A stretch of 64,000 bases of DNA from a bacterium HR33 (GTDB lineage Bacteria > Gemmatimonadota > Gemmatimonadetes > Gemmatimonadales > GWC2-71-9), in NCBI GenBank assembly GCA_002923375.1, contig BEIJ01000004.1:82475-146474 (forward strand). The letters are read 5' to 3'. Positions 19,233-31,496 of this stretch are shown here, in pieces. The position numbers were made by a program, and so were the translations under genes. How positions within the stretch are numbered: position 1 is the stretch's first letter; every line of letters starts with the position of its first letter. Under the pieces are notes generated by a model, which was given only the letters and a program-made list of their open reading frames with translations, ran no database searches and was not told the DNA's origin.

Positions 19233-21881
19233 CTAGCTATCCCTGGTCCCCGCTATAAACCGGGACACCCCGCCCGGATCCCCCGGGGGGCACAAGAGCG
19301 AACCCTGAGCCCGGTGGCACTTGAGCTTCTTCAGGAATGCCAGCTGGCTTTCGGTCTCCACCCCCTCGGCGATGACTTGCACCTTGAGGTGTCCGGCCAG
19401 GGTCATGATCGTGCGCACTATGTCCTTGGCTTCGGCCTCGGTGTCCAGGTTTTGGATGAAGGAGCTGTCGATCTTCAGCGCCGCTACCGGAAATTGGTGC
19501 AGGATCGAAAACGAGGAGTAGCCCGTGCCGAAGTCGTCGATATAGATCTCGACACCCAAGTCGGCCAGCTCCCTGAGAGTGCCTATCCCCGCCTCTGCGT
19601 GGTCCATGATGACCCGCTCGGTAATTTCCAGCTTGAGCAGCCGGGGATCGACGCCAGTTCGCGAGAGCAGTTCTTTCAACCTTTTTGCCAAATGCGGCTG
19701 GCCGAATTGCCGGGAGGAAAAGTTTACCGACACCCCTACCGGCTGATCCGGTCCGAAGTACTCGGTCCACGCCTTGGCCTGCCGCAGGGCTTCCTCCACC
19801 ACCCATTCGCCCAGGGGAAGCAGGAGGCCAGCCTCGTCGGCCACGTGGATGAACTCCTCGGGAGCGACCAGCCCTTTCTCCGGGTGCTGCCAGCGCAGCA
19901 AGGCCTCGCAAACGTGAGTCTGGCCGTCTCCCAGGCAGACTATCGGCTGGTAGAGGAGCCGGAAGGAGCGTTGCTCCAGCGCGCGGCGCAACTCGGTCTC
20001 GAGTTGCAGCAGGTGTACCGCACGGGTGTGCATCTCGGGATCGAAGACCTCGTGCCTAGCTTTTCCCTTGGCCTTGGCCCGATACATGGCGGTATCCGCG
20101 TCGCGCAGGATGTGGTCCGGTTCGCTGTAACCCGTGGCGCTCAGGGCGATACCGATGCTGACCGAGGTGTAGACCTCGTGGCCGTCCAGAATGAACGGCG
20201 CCTTCAGCTCCTGGTGAATGCGCTCGGCTACTCTGGTAGCGTCGCTGGGGTCGTCGATGTCCTCCAGCAAGACGGTAAACTCGTCTCCGCCCAAGCGAGC
20301 CACTGTATCCTCCGGTCTGAGACACCGGGCGAGGCGACCGGCTATTTCCACCAGCAGCCGGTCTCCCAGTACGTGCCCCAAGCTGTCGTTGATCACCTTG
20401 AAGCGGTCGAGGTCCAAGAAGAGCACGGCGAAGCGATATCCCTTTCGCCGCTTGGAGCGCGCCAGCGCTCGTGCCAGCAAATCCATGAAAAGCGCCCGGT
20501 TGGGAAGACCGGTAAGCACATCGTGCACCGCCTCGTGCATCAGGCGCTCTTCGGCCATCTTTCGGGCGGTGATGTCCGTTTGCGATCCGGCCATCCGGTA
20601 GGCTCGCCCCTCCGAATTTCGCACCACCAGACCGCGGCACAGCATCCACCGGAAGGTTCCGTCCCGGCAGCGGATCCGGTATTCGGTCTCGAAGTTCGAC
20701 GAGCTTCCTTCGAGGTGGGCCCGTATCGCGGCTCGGACCCGCTCCACATCCGAGCGGTGAATCCGGCCCAGCCATTCTTCCGGAGAATCCCCCAGTTCCT
20801 CGTCGGCGTAGCCCAGCATCGCTTTCCAGCGGGGCGAGTAGTAAATCCGGTTGGAGTCGAGATCCCAGTCCCAAAGCCCATCGTTGGCTCCGCGGGCGGC
20901 CAGAGCGTAGCGCTCTTCGCTGGCGCGCAACGCCGCCTCCGCCCGGCGCCTCTCGGTAACGTCCCGAAAGCTCCAGACCCTTCCCACGATCTGCCCGCCT
21001 ACGCGCTGTGGCTGAGAGTACCGCTCAAAGACCCGCCCGTCCTTGAACTCCAGTATGTCGAAACTCTCCGCCTCCGGATTGCGGTACAGCTCCCGGACAC
21101 GCCTGAGAAACAGCTCAGGGTCTTGCAACTGATCCAAAACGAACTCCAGGGCGCGGTCGTCCTCACCTGAAGCCAGAACAGTCTCGGGGATGCCCCACAT
21201 CTCGGCGAACTTCCGATTGTAGGTAACGATCTTACCCGCCCGGTCCACCACCAGGATCCCGTCGGCGGTGGAGTCGAGAGTGGCTCGCAGCAGGGACAGC
21301 GATCTCTCAAGTTGCGCCTCAGCATGTTTGCGGGCGCTGATGTCACGGTACATCCCATAGACCGCCACCTGCCCGCCACCAACACGAATGGGGGTTCCCA
21401 AAATGGAGACGTGCACCAGTGAGCCGTCTTTGCGGCGGCGTACGGTTTCGTGGGCCACCCTCTCCCCTTCGGCAACCCTCCGAGTCAGAGAAGCAGCCTC
21501 GTCCTGATGCTCGCCCGGCGCGATCAGAGGATCGAGCTGGCGGCCGATCACCTCTTCTCTTTCGTAGCCGAACAGCCGAGTGAACTCCCGGTTAACCCTA
21601 AGGATGCGGCCCTCGTTGTCCAGCAGCACCACCGCGGCCGGCGCACCTTCGAAGAGCTGCTCGAGGTATGCGGACTCACGCTCCCGCTCGGTACTGGCTT
21701 CCCGGTACTCGCCCAAGACCCGCCCGTAAAAGACCACGGCCAAGAGCGCCACCACGCTCACCAGTAAAGCCGGCACCGGAGTCAGCTCGGCATATCCCAG
21801 GGACAGCACCGTCTCGCTTAGGACCATGAAGGCGAGTAGCGCACAGAGCGACGCCACCCGCCAGTCGCGAAACCGCTTCAA
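19233..21881 (-). CDS. Membrane PAS-PAS-PAS-GGDEF-EAL cyclic-di-GMP protein
   Basis: At least 882 residues. Membrane helices near 8-28 and 36-55 are followed by three PAS domains (about 75-190, 195-310, 320-440), a GGDEF domain (motif RLGGDEF, substrate helix [15 protein letters not shown]) and an EAL domain with EALLRW, the Asn of [33 protein letters not shown] and EGVETE. Both catalytic sites look intact, so it could make or degrade c-di-GMP. The TTG at 21881 is probably not the true N-terminus: the frame is open about 26 codons further up and encodes another hydrophobic helix, with a CTG at 21941 as the nearest possible start. It has its own upstream region and may head the minus-strand run. 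Confidence 0.9.
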   Translation of the reverse strand: MKRFRDWRVASLCALLAFMVLSETVLSLGYAELTPVPALLVSVVALLAVVFYGRVLGEYREASTERERESAYLEQLFEGAPAAVVLLDNEGRILRVNREFTRLFGYEREEVIGRQLDPLIAPGEHQDEAASLTRRVAEGERVAHETVRRRKDGSLVHVSILGTPIRVGGGQVAVYGMYRDISARKHAEAQLERSLSLLRATLDSTADGILVVDRAGKIVTYNRKFAEMWGIPETVLASGEDDRALEFVLDQLQDPELFLRRVRELYRNPEAESFDILEFKDGRVFERYSQPQRVGGQIVGRVWSFRDVTERRRAEAALRASEERYALAARGANDGLWDWDLDSNRIYYSPRWKAMLGYADEELGDSPEEWLGRIHRSDVERVRAAIRAHLEGSSSNFETEYRIRCRDGTFRWMLCRGLVVRNSEGRAYRMAGSQTDITARKMAEERLMHEAVHDVLTGLPNRALFMDLLARALARSKRRKGYRFAVLFLDLDRFKVINDSLGHVLGDRLLVEIAGRLARCLRPEDTVARLGGDEFTVLLEDIDDPSDATRVAERIHQELKAPFILDGHEVYTSVSIGIALSATGYSEPDHILRDADTAMYRAKAKGKARHEVFDPEMHTRAVHLLQLETELRRALEQRSFRLLYQPIVCLGDGQTHVCEALLRWQHPEKGLVAPEEFIHVADEAGLLLPLGEWVVEEALRQAKAWTEYFGPDQPVGVSVNFSSRQFGQPHLAKRLKELLSRTGVDPRLLKLEITERVIMDHAEAGIGTLRELADLGVEIYIDDFGTGYSSFSILHQFPVAALKIDSSFIQNLDTEAEAKDIVRTIMTLAGHLKVQVIAEGVETESQLAFLKKLKCHRAQGSLLCPPGDPGGVSRFIAGTRDS

Positions 21882-22220
21882 CAGCCAGAGCGACCAGGCC
21901 AGAGCGGCAAGCCGAATCAGAACGGATACGGTGTGTACCAGGTTCGTAGGACTAACTCCCGCCTGACCTCAGGGTTACAGAGTCCGAAACCGGCCGCCAC
22001 CTCGGACTGCGGCGTCCCCAACGCGAAGGGCCCGAAGCTCACCAGACCGGTGAGTAATGTGATCGCCAGTCAATCCGCGCGCCAGCGGCACCCGGGTATG
22101 CAACCCAGCCCGTCTCTCCAAAGAGCCTCCATGCGGGTATCCAGAAAAGTATCCAGAACGGCGCGTCCAACAGCCGCCCCCCGCGGGAACGTCCCGCCGG
22201 ATCCGGGCGTTGCTTTGTCG
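21882..22220. promoter_or_regulatory. Intergenic region between divergent genes with short repeats
   Basis: About 340 bases between the GGDEF-EAL gene (minus) and the DUF3179 gene (plus). The first 60 bases or so probably encode the missing N-terminal helix of the GGDEF-EAL protein. The rest has a 10-bp direct repeat GTATCCAGAA at 22137-22146 and 22149-22158 and a small hairpin GCGGGA-acg-TCCCGC at 22183-22197, both upstream of the DUF3179 start. No convincing -35/-10 pair was found. Confidence 0.4.
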
Positions 22221-23369
22221 ATGAGGCTCAGACAGCTGGTTGCGGGAAGCGGACCTCGCATTACGGGGTTGTCGGTCGCGGTAGCCGCGCTCAACAGCTG
22301 CAACCTCACCTCGCCTTCAGGCGGCAACGACCCGGCGTTCTCGGACGCACCAACGGGCATCTATTGCTCGGTCAAGCCTGAAGAAATCTACACCGGCGGT
22401 GTGGGGCTCGACGGTATCGTCTCCCTGGTCAACCCTCCGCTGGTACCGATCGATCACCCCGACGCCCGCTACATGGCGGAGTATGCAGCCACGGTGCCGA
22501 GCAATCCCGACGCTGTAGAGCCGCGAGTGGTAGCTCTGCTGATCGACGAGCTCGAGCTCGCGGTGCCGCTCAACATTCTGTGGTGGCACGAAATAGTTCA
22601 CTTGGATGTCGCGGGCCGAAGGGTGGCGGTGACCTATTGCCCCCTCACCGGCAGCTCACTGGCCTTCGACGCCTCGAGCGCACCCACTCGCCGGTTTTTG
22701 GTTTCGGGGCTTCTGTTCCAAAACAACCTTATAATGGCGGACGAGGAAACCGGTAGCCTGTGGCCTCAAATGTGCGCTCGGGCGGCACGGGGAGCACGCC
22801 AGGGCACCGAGCTGACTCCAATCCCCGTGGTGGAGATGAGCTGGGAGGCATGGAAAGCGCGGCACCCCCGCGGCCTCATAGTCGGCAGCCGCACCCAACG
22901 CCCGCGTGACTATGCGGTATATCCGTATCCCTCGTATGAGAGGATCGATCTTGTACCCTTTCCCCTCTCTCGCCCCCTGGATCGTCGCCGGCCGCCCAAA
23001 GAAAGGGTATTCGGCGTTCCGCGGTCCGAAGGGGGCTTGGCGCTGCCCTTCGGGATTCTAGACAAGTCCCAAACCGCGGTGGCCTATGAAACGATAGGCT
23101 CGCAGCCGATAATCATACTGTGGGACGCCGCAGCTCGGGCCGCCGCGGCCTTTTACCCGCGCACCCGGGACGGACAGCCGGTCGAGCTCAGACCCCACCA
23201 GCGCGGTTTCGTCGATTCCTCCACCGGTACCATCTGGGATGTGGAGGGCCGCGCCATCGCAGGTCCGCTGGAGGGGCAGAGGTTAGTTCCTTATGCCCAA
23301 GCCCACGTCGCCTACTGGTTCGCGTGGGCAGCTTTCCACCCGGCTACCCGAATCTGGAGTGCCGAATAG
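22221..23369 (+). CDS. DUF3179 domain lipoprotein
   Basis: 382 residues from the ATG at 22221, chosen because it gives a short lipoprotein signal peptide ending in a lipobox (LNSC, Cys near residue 27); the frame is open further upstream but encodes no export signal. The body is a DUF3179 domain with the characteristic WHEIVHLD, VTYCPLTGSSLAFD and SGLLFQNNLIMADEETGSLWPQM segments and several conserved His, Trp and Cys residues. The biochemical function of this family is not established. It is a single gene converging on the lipoprotein at 23377-23877, with only 7 bases between the stops. Confidence 0.87.
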   Translation: MRLRQLVAGSGPRITGLSVAVAALNSCNLTSPSGGNDPAFSDAPTGIYCSVKPEEIYTGGVGLDGIVSLVNPPLVPIDHPDARYMAEYAATVPSNPDAVEPRVVALLIDELELAVPLNILWWHEIVHLDVAGRRVAVTYCPLTGSSLAFDASSAPTRRFLVSGLLFQNNLIMADEETGSLWPQMCARAARGARQGTELTPIPVVEMSWEAWKARHPRGLIVGSRTQRPRDYAVYPYPSYERIDLVPFPLSRPLDRRRPPKERVFGVPRSEGGLALPFGILDKSQTAVAYETIGSQPIIILWDAAARAAAAFYPRTRDGQPVELRPHQRGFVDSSTGTIWDVEGRAIAGPLEGQRLVPYAQAHVAYWFAWAAFHPATRIWSAE

Positions 23370-23376
23370 CGCGCTC

Positions 23377-23877
23377 TTACCAGCGGACTGTTGCCAGAGG
23401 GAGTATCCAACCGCGCAGGCTTTCAGGAGGTTCGTTCCCGGGATTGGGACGGGAGCCGGGGCCCCCTCCGGTAAAACTGCGCACCGCAACGAGGGTAACT
23501 GCAGCTGCACCTCCCGCCAGGAGAGAAAAGGTCTTGGTTTTGTCCAGCTCCCGGACGTCCACTCTTAGAACGTCCTCCGCGGCCAAGTCGAGCTGCTGAT
23601 ACAAAGGCCCCGCCCCGAACTCGACTGAGATGGGTACCGTGGGCACGAACAACGATACCACGCCGCCGTCCCGGGCTAGTACCGTACCCTGTACCACCCT
23701 TCCCTCCACACCCAACTGTCTGGCGCGCTCTTCCCCGGAGACGCTCAACAGCGCTCTCACCCTAGCACCTTCGGGCACGGTCTCCACGGTCGCGGGAACG
23801 TAGCGGTAGCAGCCTCCCGACACGAGCCATAGACACAACATCGAGACCGCCGAAGGGAAATGCAGGCCCCCTTTCAT
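23377..23877 (-). CDS. Small lipoprotein of unknown function
   Basis: 166 residues. Signal peptide with lipobox VSGGC (Cys near 23), then a beta-rich region of about 100 residues (VRALLSVSGEERARQL, GTVLARDGGVVSLFVP), a hydrophobic stretch LLAGGAAAVTLVAV near 125 and a Pro/Gly-rich tail. I do not recognise a named domain; similar secreted proteins occur in Gemmatimonadota-like genomes but this is from memory. It lies after the SusCD terminator and so is probably expressed on its own. Confidence 0.7.
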   Translation of the reverse strand: MKGGLHFPSAVSMLCLWLVSGGCYRYVPATVETVPEGARVRALLSVSGEERARQLGVEGRVVQGTVLARDGGVVSLFVPTVPISVEFGAGPLYQQLDLAAEDVLRVDVRELDKTKTFSLLAGGAAAVTLVAVRSFTGGGPGSRPNPGNEPPESLRGWILPLATVRW

Positions 23878-23938
23878 TGCGGTATTCCTCCCCCTTGGCG
23901 CTCTAATTTAACGCCGGGTGGCTGTGGCCCAAACCCTG

Positions 23939-23972
23939 AAAAAAACCCGACCCGCCGGGTGGCGGATCGGGT
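23939..23972 (-). terminator. Rho-independent terminator of the SusC-SusD operon
   Basis: Read on the minus strand, a GC-rich stem (12 positions with one internal mismatch, loop of 4 bases at 23957-23960) is followed immediately by a run of seven T. It lies 31 bases after the SusD stop. Confidence 0.85.
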
Positions 23973-24003
23973 ACACTTACTGGAGAGCGCCTTTTGCTAA
24001 GCG

Positions 24004-25389
24004 CTATGAGCCTCCCAGATTGGGATTGGTCCGCTTCTCGGTCCGAGAGATGGGCCAGCATAGACTGCGTTTGCTGGTATCCTCGGTACGCGTCAGCACG
24101 CCACCTTGGAGCAGGTAGACTCCGTCGAAGATCGCTCCCGGGGTATTGGCCGCGCGCCAACGCCTCAAGTCGCCTACCCTTCGAGCCTCGAGCCACAGCT
24201 CGTAAGCCCGCTCCGCTTTCAGGGCGGTCCAACCTTCGGTCAGATTCGCGGCGGTGATCAGCGGCAGACCCAGGTCCTGGCGTCGCTGATTCATGAAATT
24301 CAAAGCCGCCGTAAGGTCTCCCCTTACCAACGCCTCCTCGGCCTGTATCAAGCGCATTTCCCAGCCGCTGGATAGGGTGATAGGGGCATCCGGAGTCTTG
24401 TACTTGTCCTGCGGGAACCAAGGTACCCGCTGGTTCACCGAACACCCGTTGGGAGTGCACTCGGCGCCGAACTTCTGCACCGCGGCGTCGCCCCGCTGGG
24501 TAGTCATTCTCCAGGGTACTCTGGGATCGCCGGTGTTCTGGAAGTAAGTCTCGTACCAGGTCGCCCACTGGGTATGGGCCCGATACGGCTGGTTGCCGTT
24601 GGCCCACATGATGTAGTTGTACTGGCTCTGGTCCTGGCTGGAATACGGTATCTGGTAGCGGAAGCTGTTGGGGATCTTGGCTGCTTCCGCTGCGGCCTGG
24701 GCCCAGGTGGAAGCGTTGTTGTTGTTCCAAGTGGCCAGGTTGGCCAGCACCGAGGCCAGTCCTGCGGTTGCAGCATTGGCCACGGTTGTACCGGTGCTCC
24801 CACCGGCATTGGTGGCGATCCTTATAGCCTCCCTGAACTGCTGTTCGGCTCGGGTGAAGTAATTGATGTGCGGCTCTCTCGGTCCTCCGTCGAAGACCGC
24901 CTCGCAGAAGTTTTCGCCCATGAGCCGGTTGGCATATCCCGCGAACAGATACGCCTGGGCGACCAAGATCGATTTGTCGAAGTCCGCCTTGGGCAGCACC
25001 CGCTGGAACCGCCGGATACCGTCCTCGGCGGTCCAGCGAGCCTGCTGGGCCCGGGCCCAGTCACCGTTGGCGTTTTCGTCGTCCACTTCACCGGCCTGGA
25101 TCTGGGTCGGGATACCAAAGCTCCCGGTAGAGCCGGCGGGGTTGATCTCAAACGTCAGTGCACCCCCCCAGTACGCAATCTGGTCCAGCGCGTCCGCCAG
25201 ATTGCGCCGCATGCCGTTAACCAAAGCGGGGTGGGCGCTGGTGCTGTCCAAAAACCCGTCTTGGATGGGACCCGGGTTGATCACCTCGAAGTTGCACGCG
25301 GAGATCCCCAATGTAGCAGCGGCTACGACGGCGTATATGGACCCACCCGCGGCAGATCTATAGCGTTTCACGGTTCCCGATCTCTCCAT
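24004..25389 (-). CDS. SusD/RagB-family outer-membrane nutrient-binding lipoprotein
   Basis: 461 residues. Signal peptide ends in lipobox LGISAC (Cys near 32), then the SusD start NFEVINPGPIQDGFLDS. It is an all-helical protein with TPR-like segments and ends in a typical SusD C-terminus (AERAYELWLEARRVGDLRRWRA). It forms the substrate-capturing lid over the SusC channel encoded 12 bp upstream. The ligand cannot be read from sequence; the nearby M14 carboxypeptidases suggest peptides rather than glycans (inference). Confidence 0.92.
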   Translation of the reverse strand: MERSGTVKRYRSAAGGSIYAVVAAATLGISACNFEVINPGPIQDGFLDSTSAHPALVNGMRRNLADALDQIAYWGGALTFEINPAGSTGSFGIPTQIQAGEVDDENANGDWARAQQARWTAEDGIRRFQRVLPKADFDKSILVAQAYLFAGYANRLMGENFCEAVFDGGPREPHINYFTRAEQQFREAIRIATNAGGSTGTTVANAATAGLASVLANLATWNNNNASTWAQAAAEAAKIPNSFRYQIPYSSQDQSQYNYIMWANGNQPYRAHTQWATWYETYFQNTGDPRVPWRMTTQRGDAAVQKFGAECTPNGCSVNQRVPWFPQDKYKTPDAPITLSSGWEMRLIQAEEALVRGDLTAALNFMNQRRQDLGLPLITAANLTEGWTALKAERAYELWLEARRVGDLRRWRAANTPGAIFDGVYLLQGGVLTRTEDTSKRSLCWPISRTEKRTNPNLGGS

Positions 25390-25401
25390 GACGCACCTCC
25401 C

Positions 25402-28398
25402 TCAGAAGCTGAGCCGCAGCGACGCCATGATCGTCGCGGGCGGCGGCACGTGTTCACCGATGCTACGGACCTGCTCGTCCACACCATTGCGCTGAGTCAT
25501 TTCCGGATCGAACAGTCGGAGGTCGTCGTTGACCCACTTGAAGTAGTTGTTCACGCTGATGGTGAGCGTAGCCTGATCCACAGCGCGGATGGCCCAGCTC
25601 ACCGGTATGTTCAGCGTAAGGTCACGCAGTTTGAAGAAGTCCTGCTTGTACCAGTGAATATCGAAGTCGTGGTTCGCCGGGATGCAGGCGATCCGCTCCC
25701 AGGCGGTAAGCTGGTCCACGGTCCCGCCTTGGTCCAGGATCCCGTGGGCCCTGGCGCACGTCGGCCAGCGCACCGAGCGCGACAGCGCGTTACCCGAAGC
25801 GCCGTCGTAGATGTAGGCGCCCAGTTGCAGCTCGCCGCGGGCTGACAGAGTGATACCCCGCGGCAGCCTGATGCTGGCCGTCATCCCGTAGATCCACTCC
25901 GGCAAAGTGGGACCAAAGATGTAGGTATTGGTCAGCGCCTTGGAACAGTTCTCCGTGCAAATAGTGTCCGGCGGCGCGATCTGATCCTTGTTCTTGATGA
26001 TCTTTCCCGCGGCAGCCAAGATGGGGAAGCCCTCCTCCACCCAGCCGTCGCCCACGAAGAACGGAGGCGCACCGCCCAGATCCTTCACCAGGCTCTTGTT
26101 ACTGAAGACGCTGCCTCCCAGCTCGAGCCCGAAGTTCGGGGCATCGATCAGGGTAGCATTAACCGTTAGCTCGAAACCCTTGTTCTGCAGAGTGCCCACA
26201 TTGGCCGCCTGCGGATCCCAACCGCCAAGGGACGGGATCTGCACCACCTCCATCAGCGCATCGGTTGTCAGGCGGTGGTACCAGGTGAACTCGGCAGCCA
26301 GGCGGTTGTTGAACAGACCGGCGTCGAAGCCGACTTCGATCTCCCGAGTCCGCTCCGGCCCGATCAGCGTGTCGCCGAGGTTGTCGGGCGTAAAGCCCGG
26401 CTGCCCGCCCACCGGTATGGGACTCCAGGTCCTCAATTTGTCGAATGCACCCGGCGCTCGACCAGCCCAGCCGACCGCGGCGCGGAGCTTGACCTCACCC
26501 AGACCCTGAGGCCAGAACGGTTCCTCTGAAATCACGTAGGAGAAGCTCGCCTTGGGATAGGCCTGGATACCCAACGCCTCGCCGAAGGCGCTGTTGCCGT
26601 CGAACCGCACTCCTCCGGTTAGGAAGTAACGATCGCTGAGCTTGAAGACATTCTGGAAGAAGAACCCCGCGTTGATCACCCGGAGCCGGCTCTCATTGGC
26701 GATGTAGCGCGAAGCTCCGGTCACCGTGGGCTCACCCGGACCGGCAAAGTCGCGCCCAAACGCATGGGTTCTGATCCGCTGGTTGGCGATCGACTGGCCG
26801 CCGAAGGAGAACGTACCGCTCAGCGCTCCTGTGAGCCGGTAGTCAATGTTGCCCGCGTAGTCCGCGGTCAGGGTCGAGTACTTGTTCTGCTCGTCGAACA
26901 AAATACCCAGCGGCTGGCTCACGAAACCGAAGGGCCGGAGATTCCGGTTCTCCTGATTAGCAAAGTCGTAACCGATCGTGAACCGATTGGTAAACCACGG
27001 CAGCGGGTTGTAGTACACCGTGGCACCAGTGATCAGCCGGTCGATCTCGGTGGTGATCCTCTGGTTGAGCAGAGAATCCAATACCGCCGGATCGCTCGAG
27101 GAACGATAGTTGCGCTCCGCGCGGTACACGTTCAAGGTCAGGCCTTGAGCGTTGTTTCCGCTGGGCGTATTCCGAATGCGGAAGTTGGTATAGCTGTTGT
27201 TGACATCGAGCCGCAGCTTTTCCGAAAGGTCGAAGCTGAAGTTCGCGCGGGTGACCAGCTTCTTCTCCTCATCCTGGGGAAGCACTCCTTGGTTATGATC
27301 CCACGATCCGGATACGAAGTACTGGAACTGGTCGAAACCGCCCGTAACGGAACCCTTGTAGCCCTGCATATAACCGTTGCGCAGCCAGGAGCAGCGGGCT
27401 CGCGGCTTGGGGTTCGGGTGACACTGCCCGTCGGTAACCTTCCGCTTCTCCACCACTTGAATCTGGCCGTTTACCACCGTGATCGAGTCCGCCGGCTTGA
27501 AGTTGAGGAAAGGATTCCAGTCAGTACCGAAGGGCCTGACCTGGGCAAAGCCTTGGTTTACCTCCACGTTCCACCGCGGGCGTCCCCGGGCGCCCTTCTT
27601 GGTGAAGATCTGGATCACTCCGGCGGAAGCCTCGGTGCCGTACAAAGTGGCGGCAGCTGCACCCTTGATGATCTCGATCCTCTCGATGTCCGCCGGGTTG
27701 ATGTCGTTGAGGGGGCTAGCCTGGATGTTACCGCTGCGACCTGTGAAGTCCGCGCCCGGAGCCGGAGCGTTACGCGCATAACCCTCGCTGCGGATGCGGA
27801 TCCCATCGATGTAAATAATGGGCTGGTTGCTCTGGCTCACGCTCACCGCGCCCCGAAGCCGGATCTGGGCCCCGGCACCAGCCGATCCAGCGGTCTGCAT
27901 CACCGTAAGACCAGCCGCCCGAGCTTGCAGCAACTGTTCCACGTTCGCCGGCACTTCTTCCACTTGAGCGGCTAGGTTGATCTGCGCGACTGAACTGCCC
28001 AGCTCCCGGCGCCTGGTCTCTCCCGCGGTACCCGTTACCACCACCTCGTCCAGCCTGAGCACGCTCCTATTGAGCTCCAGGTTGGCAGTGGTCGTCTGTC
28101 CGGGCACCACTCTGATTTGCAGGGTCCCCACCCGGTACCCGATAGCCAATACACGAATAGTTTGAGTTCCGGCCGGCACCAGCAGGGTGAACCGGCCGTC
28201 TTCATCGGTCCGGGTCCCCAAGTTGGTTCCCTCCACCGTGACCTGGGCCCCGGCAATCGGTCCTCCCCCGACCGCCGTAACCCGCCCCTCGACGGTGCCC
28301 GTCTGGGCCAACGCCACCGCCGGCGCTAGAACCAACGCCGCAAGCGCCAGCAACGTGCCCGCTGCGGACACACTGCTCCTCCAACGGTTATAGGTCAT
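25402..28398 (-). CDS. SusC/RagA-family TonB-dependent outer-membrane transporter
   Basis: 998 residues. Signal peptide (cut after AVALAQ), a carboxypeptidase-regulatory-like beta domain (about 35-110, TVEGRVTAVGGGPIAGAQV), a TonB box region RLDEVVVTGTAGETRR, the plug domain with QIRLRGAVSVSQSNQPIIYIDGIRI, and a C-terminal barrel ending in the outer-membrane signature LRLSF. It imports ligand handed over by SusD using TonB energy. Start ATG at 28398 is preceded by AGGAGGGG at good spacing. The upstream region carries a tandem repeat that may be an operator. Confidence 0.95.
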   Translation of the reverse strand: MTYNRWRSSVSAAGTLLALAALVLAPAVALAQTGTVEGRVTAVGGGPIAGAQVTVEGTNLGTRTDEDGRFTLLVPAGTQTIRVLAIGYRVGTLQIRVVPGQTTTANLELNRSVLRLDEVVVTGTAGETRRRELGSSVAQINLAAQVEEVPANVEQLLQARAAGLTVMQTAGSAGAGAQIRLRGAVSVSQSNQPIIYIDGIRIRSEGYARNAPAPGADFTGRSGNIQASPLNDINPADIERIEIIKGAAAATLYGTEASAGVIQIFTKKGARGRPRWNVEVNQGFAQVRPFGTDWNPFLNFKPADSITVVNGQIQVVEKRKVTDGQCHPNPKPRARCSWLRNGYMQGYKGSVTGGFDQFQYFVSGSWDHNQGVLPQDEEKKLVTRANFSFDLSEKLRLDVNNSYTNFRIRNTPSGNNAQGLTLNVYRAERNYRSSSDPAVLDSLLNQRITTEIDRLITGATVYYNPLPWFTNRFTIGYDFANQENRNLRPFGFVSQPLGILFDEQNKYSTLTADYAGNIDYRLTGALSGTFSFGGQSIANQRIRTHAFGRDFAGPGEPTVTGASRYIANESRLRVINAGFFFQNVFKLSDRYFLTGGVRFDGNSAFGEALGIQAYPKASFSYVISEEPFWPQGLGEVKLRAAVGWAGRAPGAFDKLRTWSPIPVGGQPGFTPDNLGDTLIGPERTREIEVGFDAGLFNNRLAAEFTWYHRLTTDALMEVVQIPSLGGWDPQAANVGTLQNKGFELTVNATLIDAPNFGLELGGSVFSNKSLVKDLGGAPPFFVGDGWVEEGFPILAAAGKIIKNKDQIAPPDTICTENCSKALTNTYIFGPTLPEWIYGMTASIRLPRGITLSARGELQLGAYIYDGASGNALSRSVRWPTCARAHGILDQGGTVDQLTAWERIACIPANHDFDIHWYKQDFFKLRDLTLNIPVSWAIRAVDQATLTISVNNYFKWVNDDLRLFDPEMTQRNGVDEQVRSIGEHVPPPATIMASLRLSF

Positions 28399-28474
28399 GA
28401 GTCACCCCTCCTAGGAGAACGGTCAGCTTTGTTCCGTATAACCGCTACCATTTCTCGATTGCTAACAATACCAA

Positions 28475-28506
28475 TATCACATCCCTCACGTATCACATCC
28501 CTCACG
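28475..28506. repeat. Perfect 16-bp tandem direct repeat upstream of susC
   Basis: The unit TATCACATCCCTCACG occurs twice back to back (28475-28490 and 28491-28506), about 80-110 bases upstream of the susC start. The spacing of about one and a half helical turns would suit a dimeric or tandemly bound regulator, but chance duplication is possible. Confidence 0.8.
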
Positions 28507-28593
28507 CCGCGCACCCCTCGAGTTGCCGGTGACGCAACCAACCAGCCTAAAACCCATCCGCGGCTCACCACCCCCACACCTCCTGCTAATGTG

Positions 28594-28609
28594 CCCCGGC
28601 GGCCCGGGG
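28594..28609 (-). terminator. Short GC hairpin after the first M14 peptidase gene
   Basis: Stem CCCCGG/CCGGGG (6 bp, loop 4) begins 11 bases after the stop of the upstream peptidase gene. It has no T-run, so it is at best a weak or factor-assisted terminator. Confidence 0.4.
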
Positions 28610-28620
28610 TGTCAAGTCCC

Positions 28621-31425
<2,805 letters not shown>

Positions 31426-31496
31426 GGCTTCGCTACCTCGCTAATGATGGTGGGACGACTATCAACTTACCTACCGAACCGGCACTAGACCAGAGG

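Larger units (their letters stand above)
28399..28620 (-). promoter_or_regulatory. Leader/promoter region of the SusC-SusD operon
   Basis: 222 bases between the M14 peptidase stop and susC. It holds a short GC hairpin near the peptidase stop, a perfect 16-bp tandem duplication, an AT-richer stretch (about 28430-28480) suitable for a promoter, and a strong ribosome-binding site (AGGAGGGG) ahead of susC. No sigma-70 hexamer pair stands out with certainty. Confidence 0.5.
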
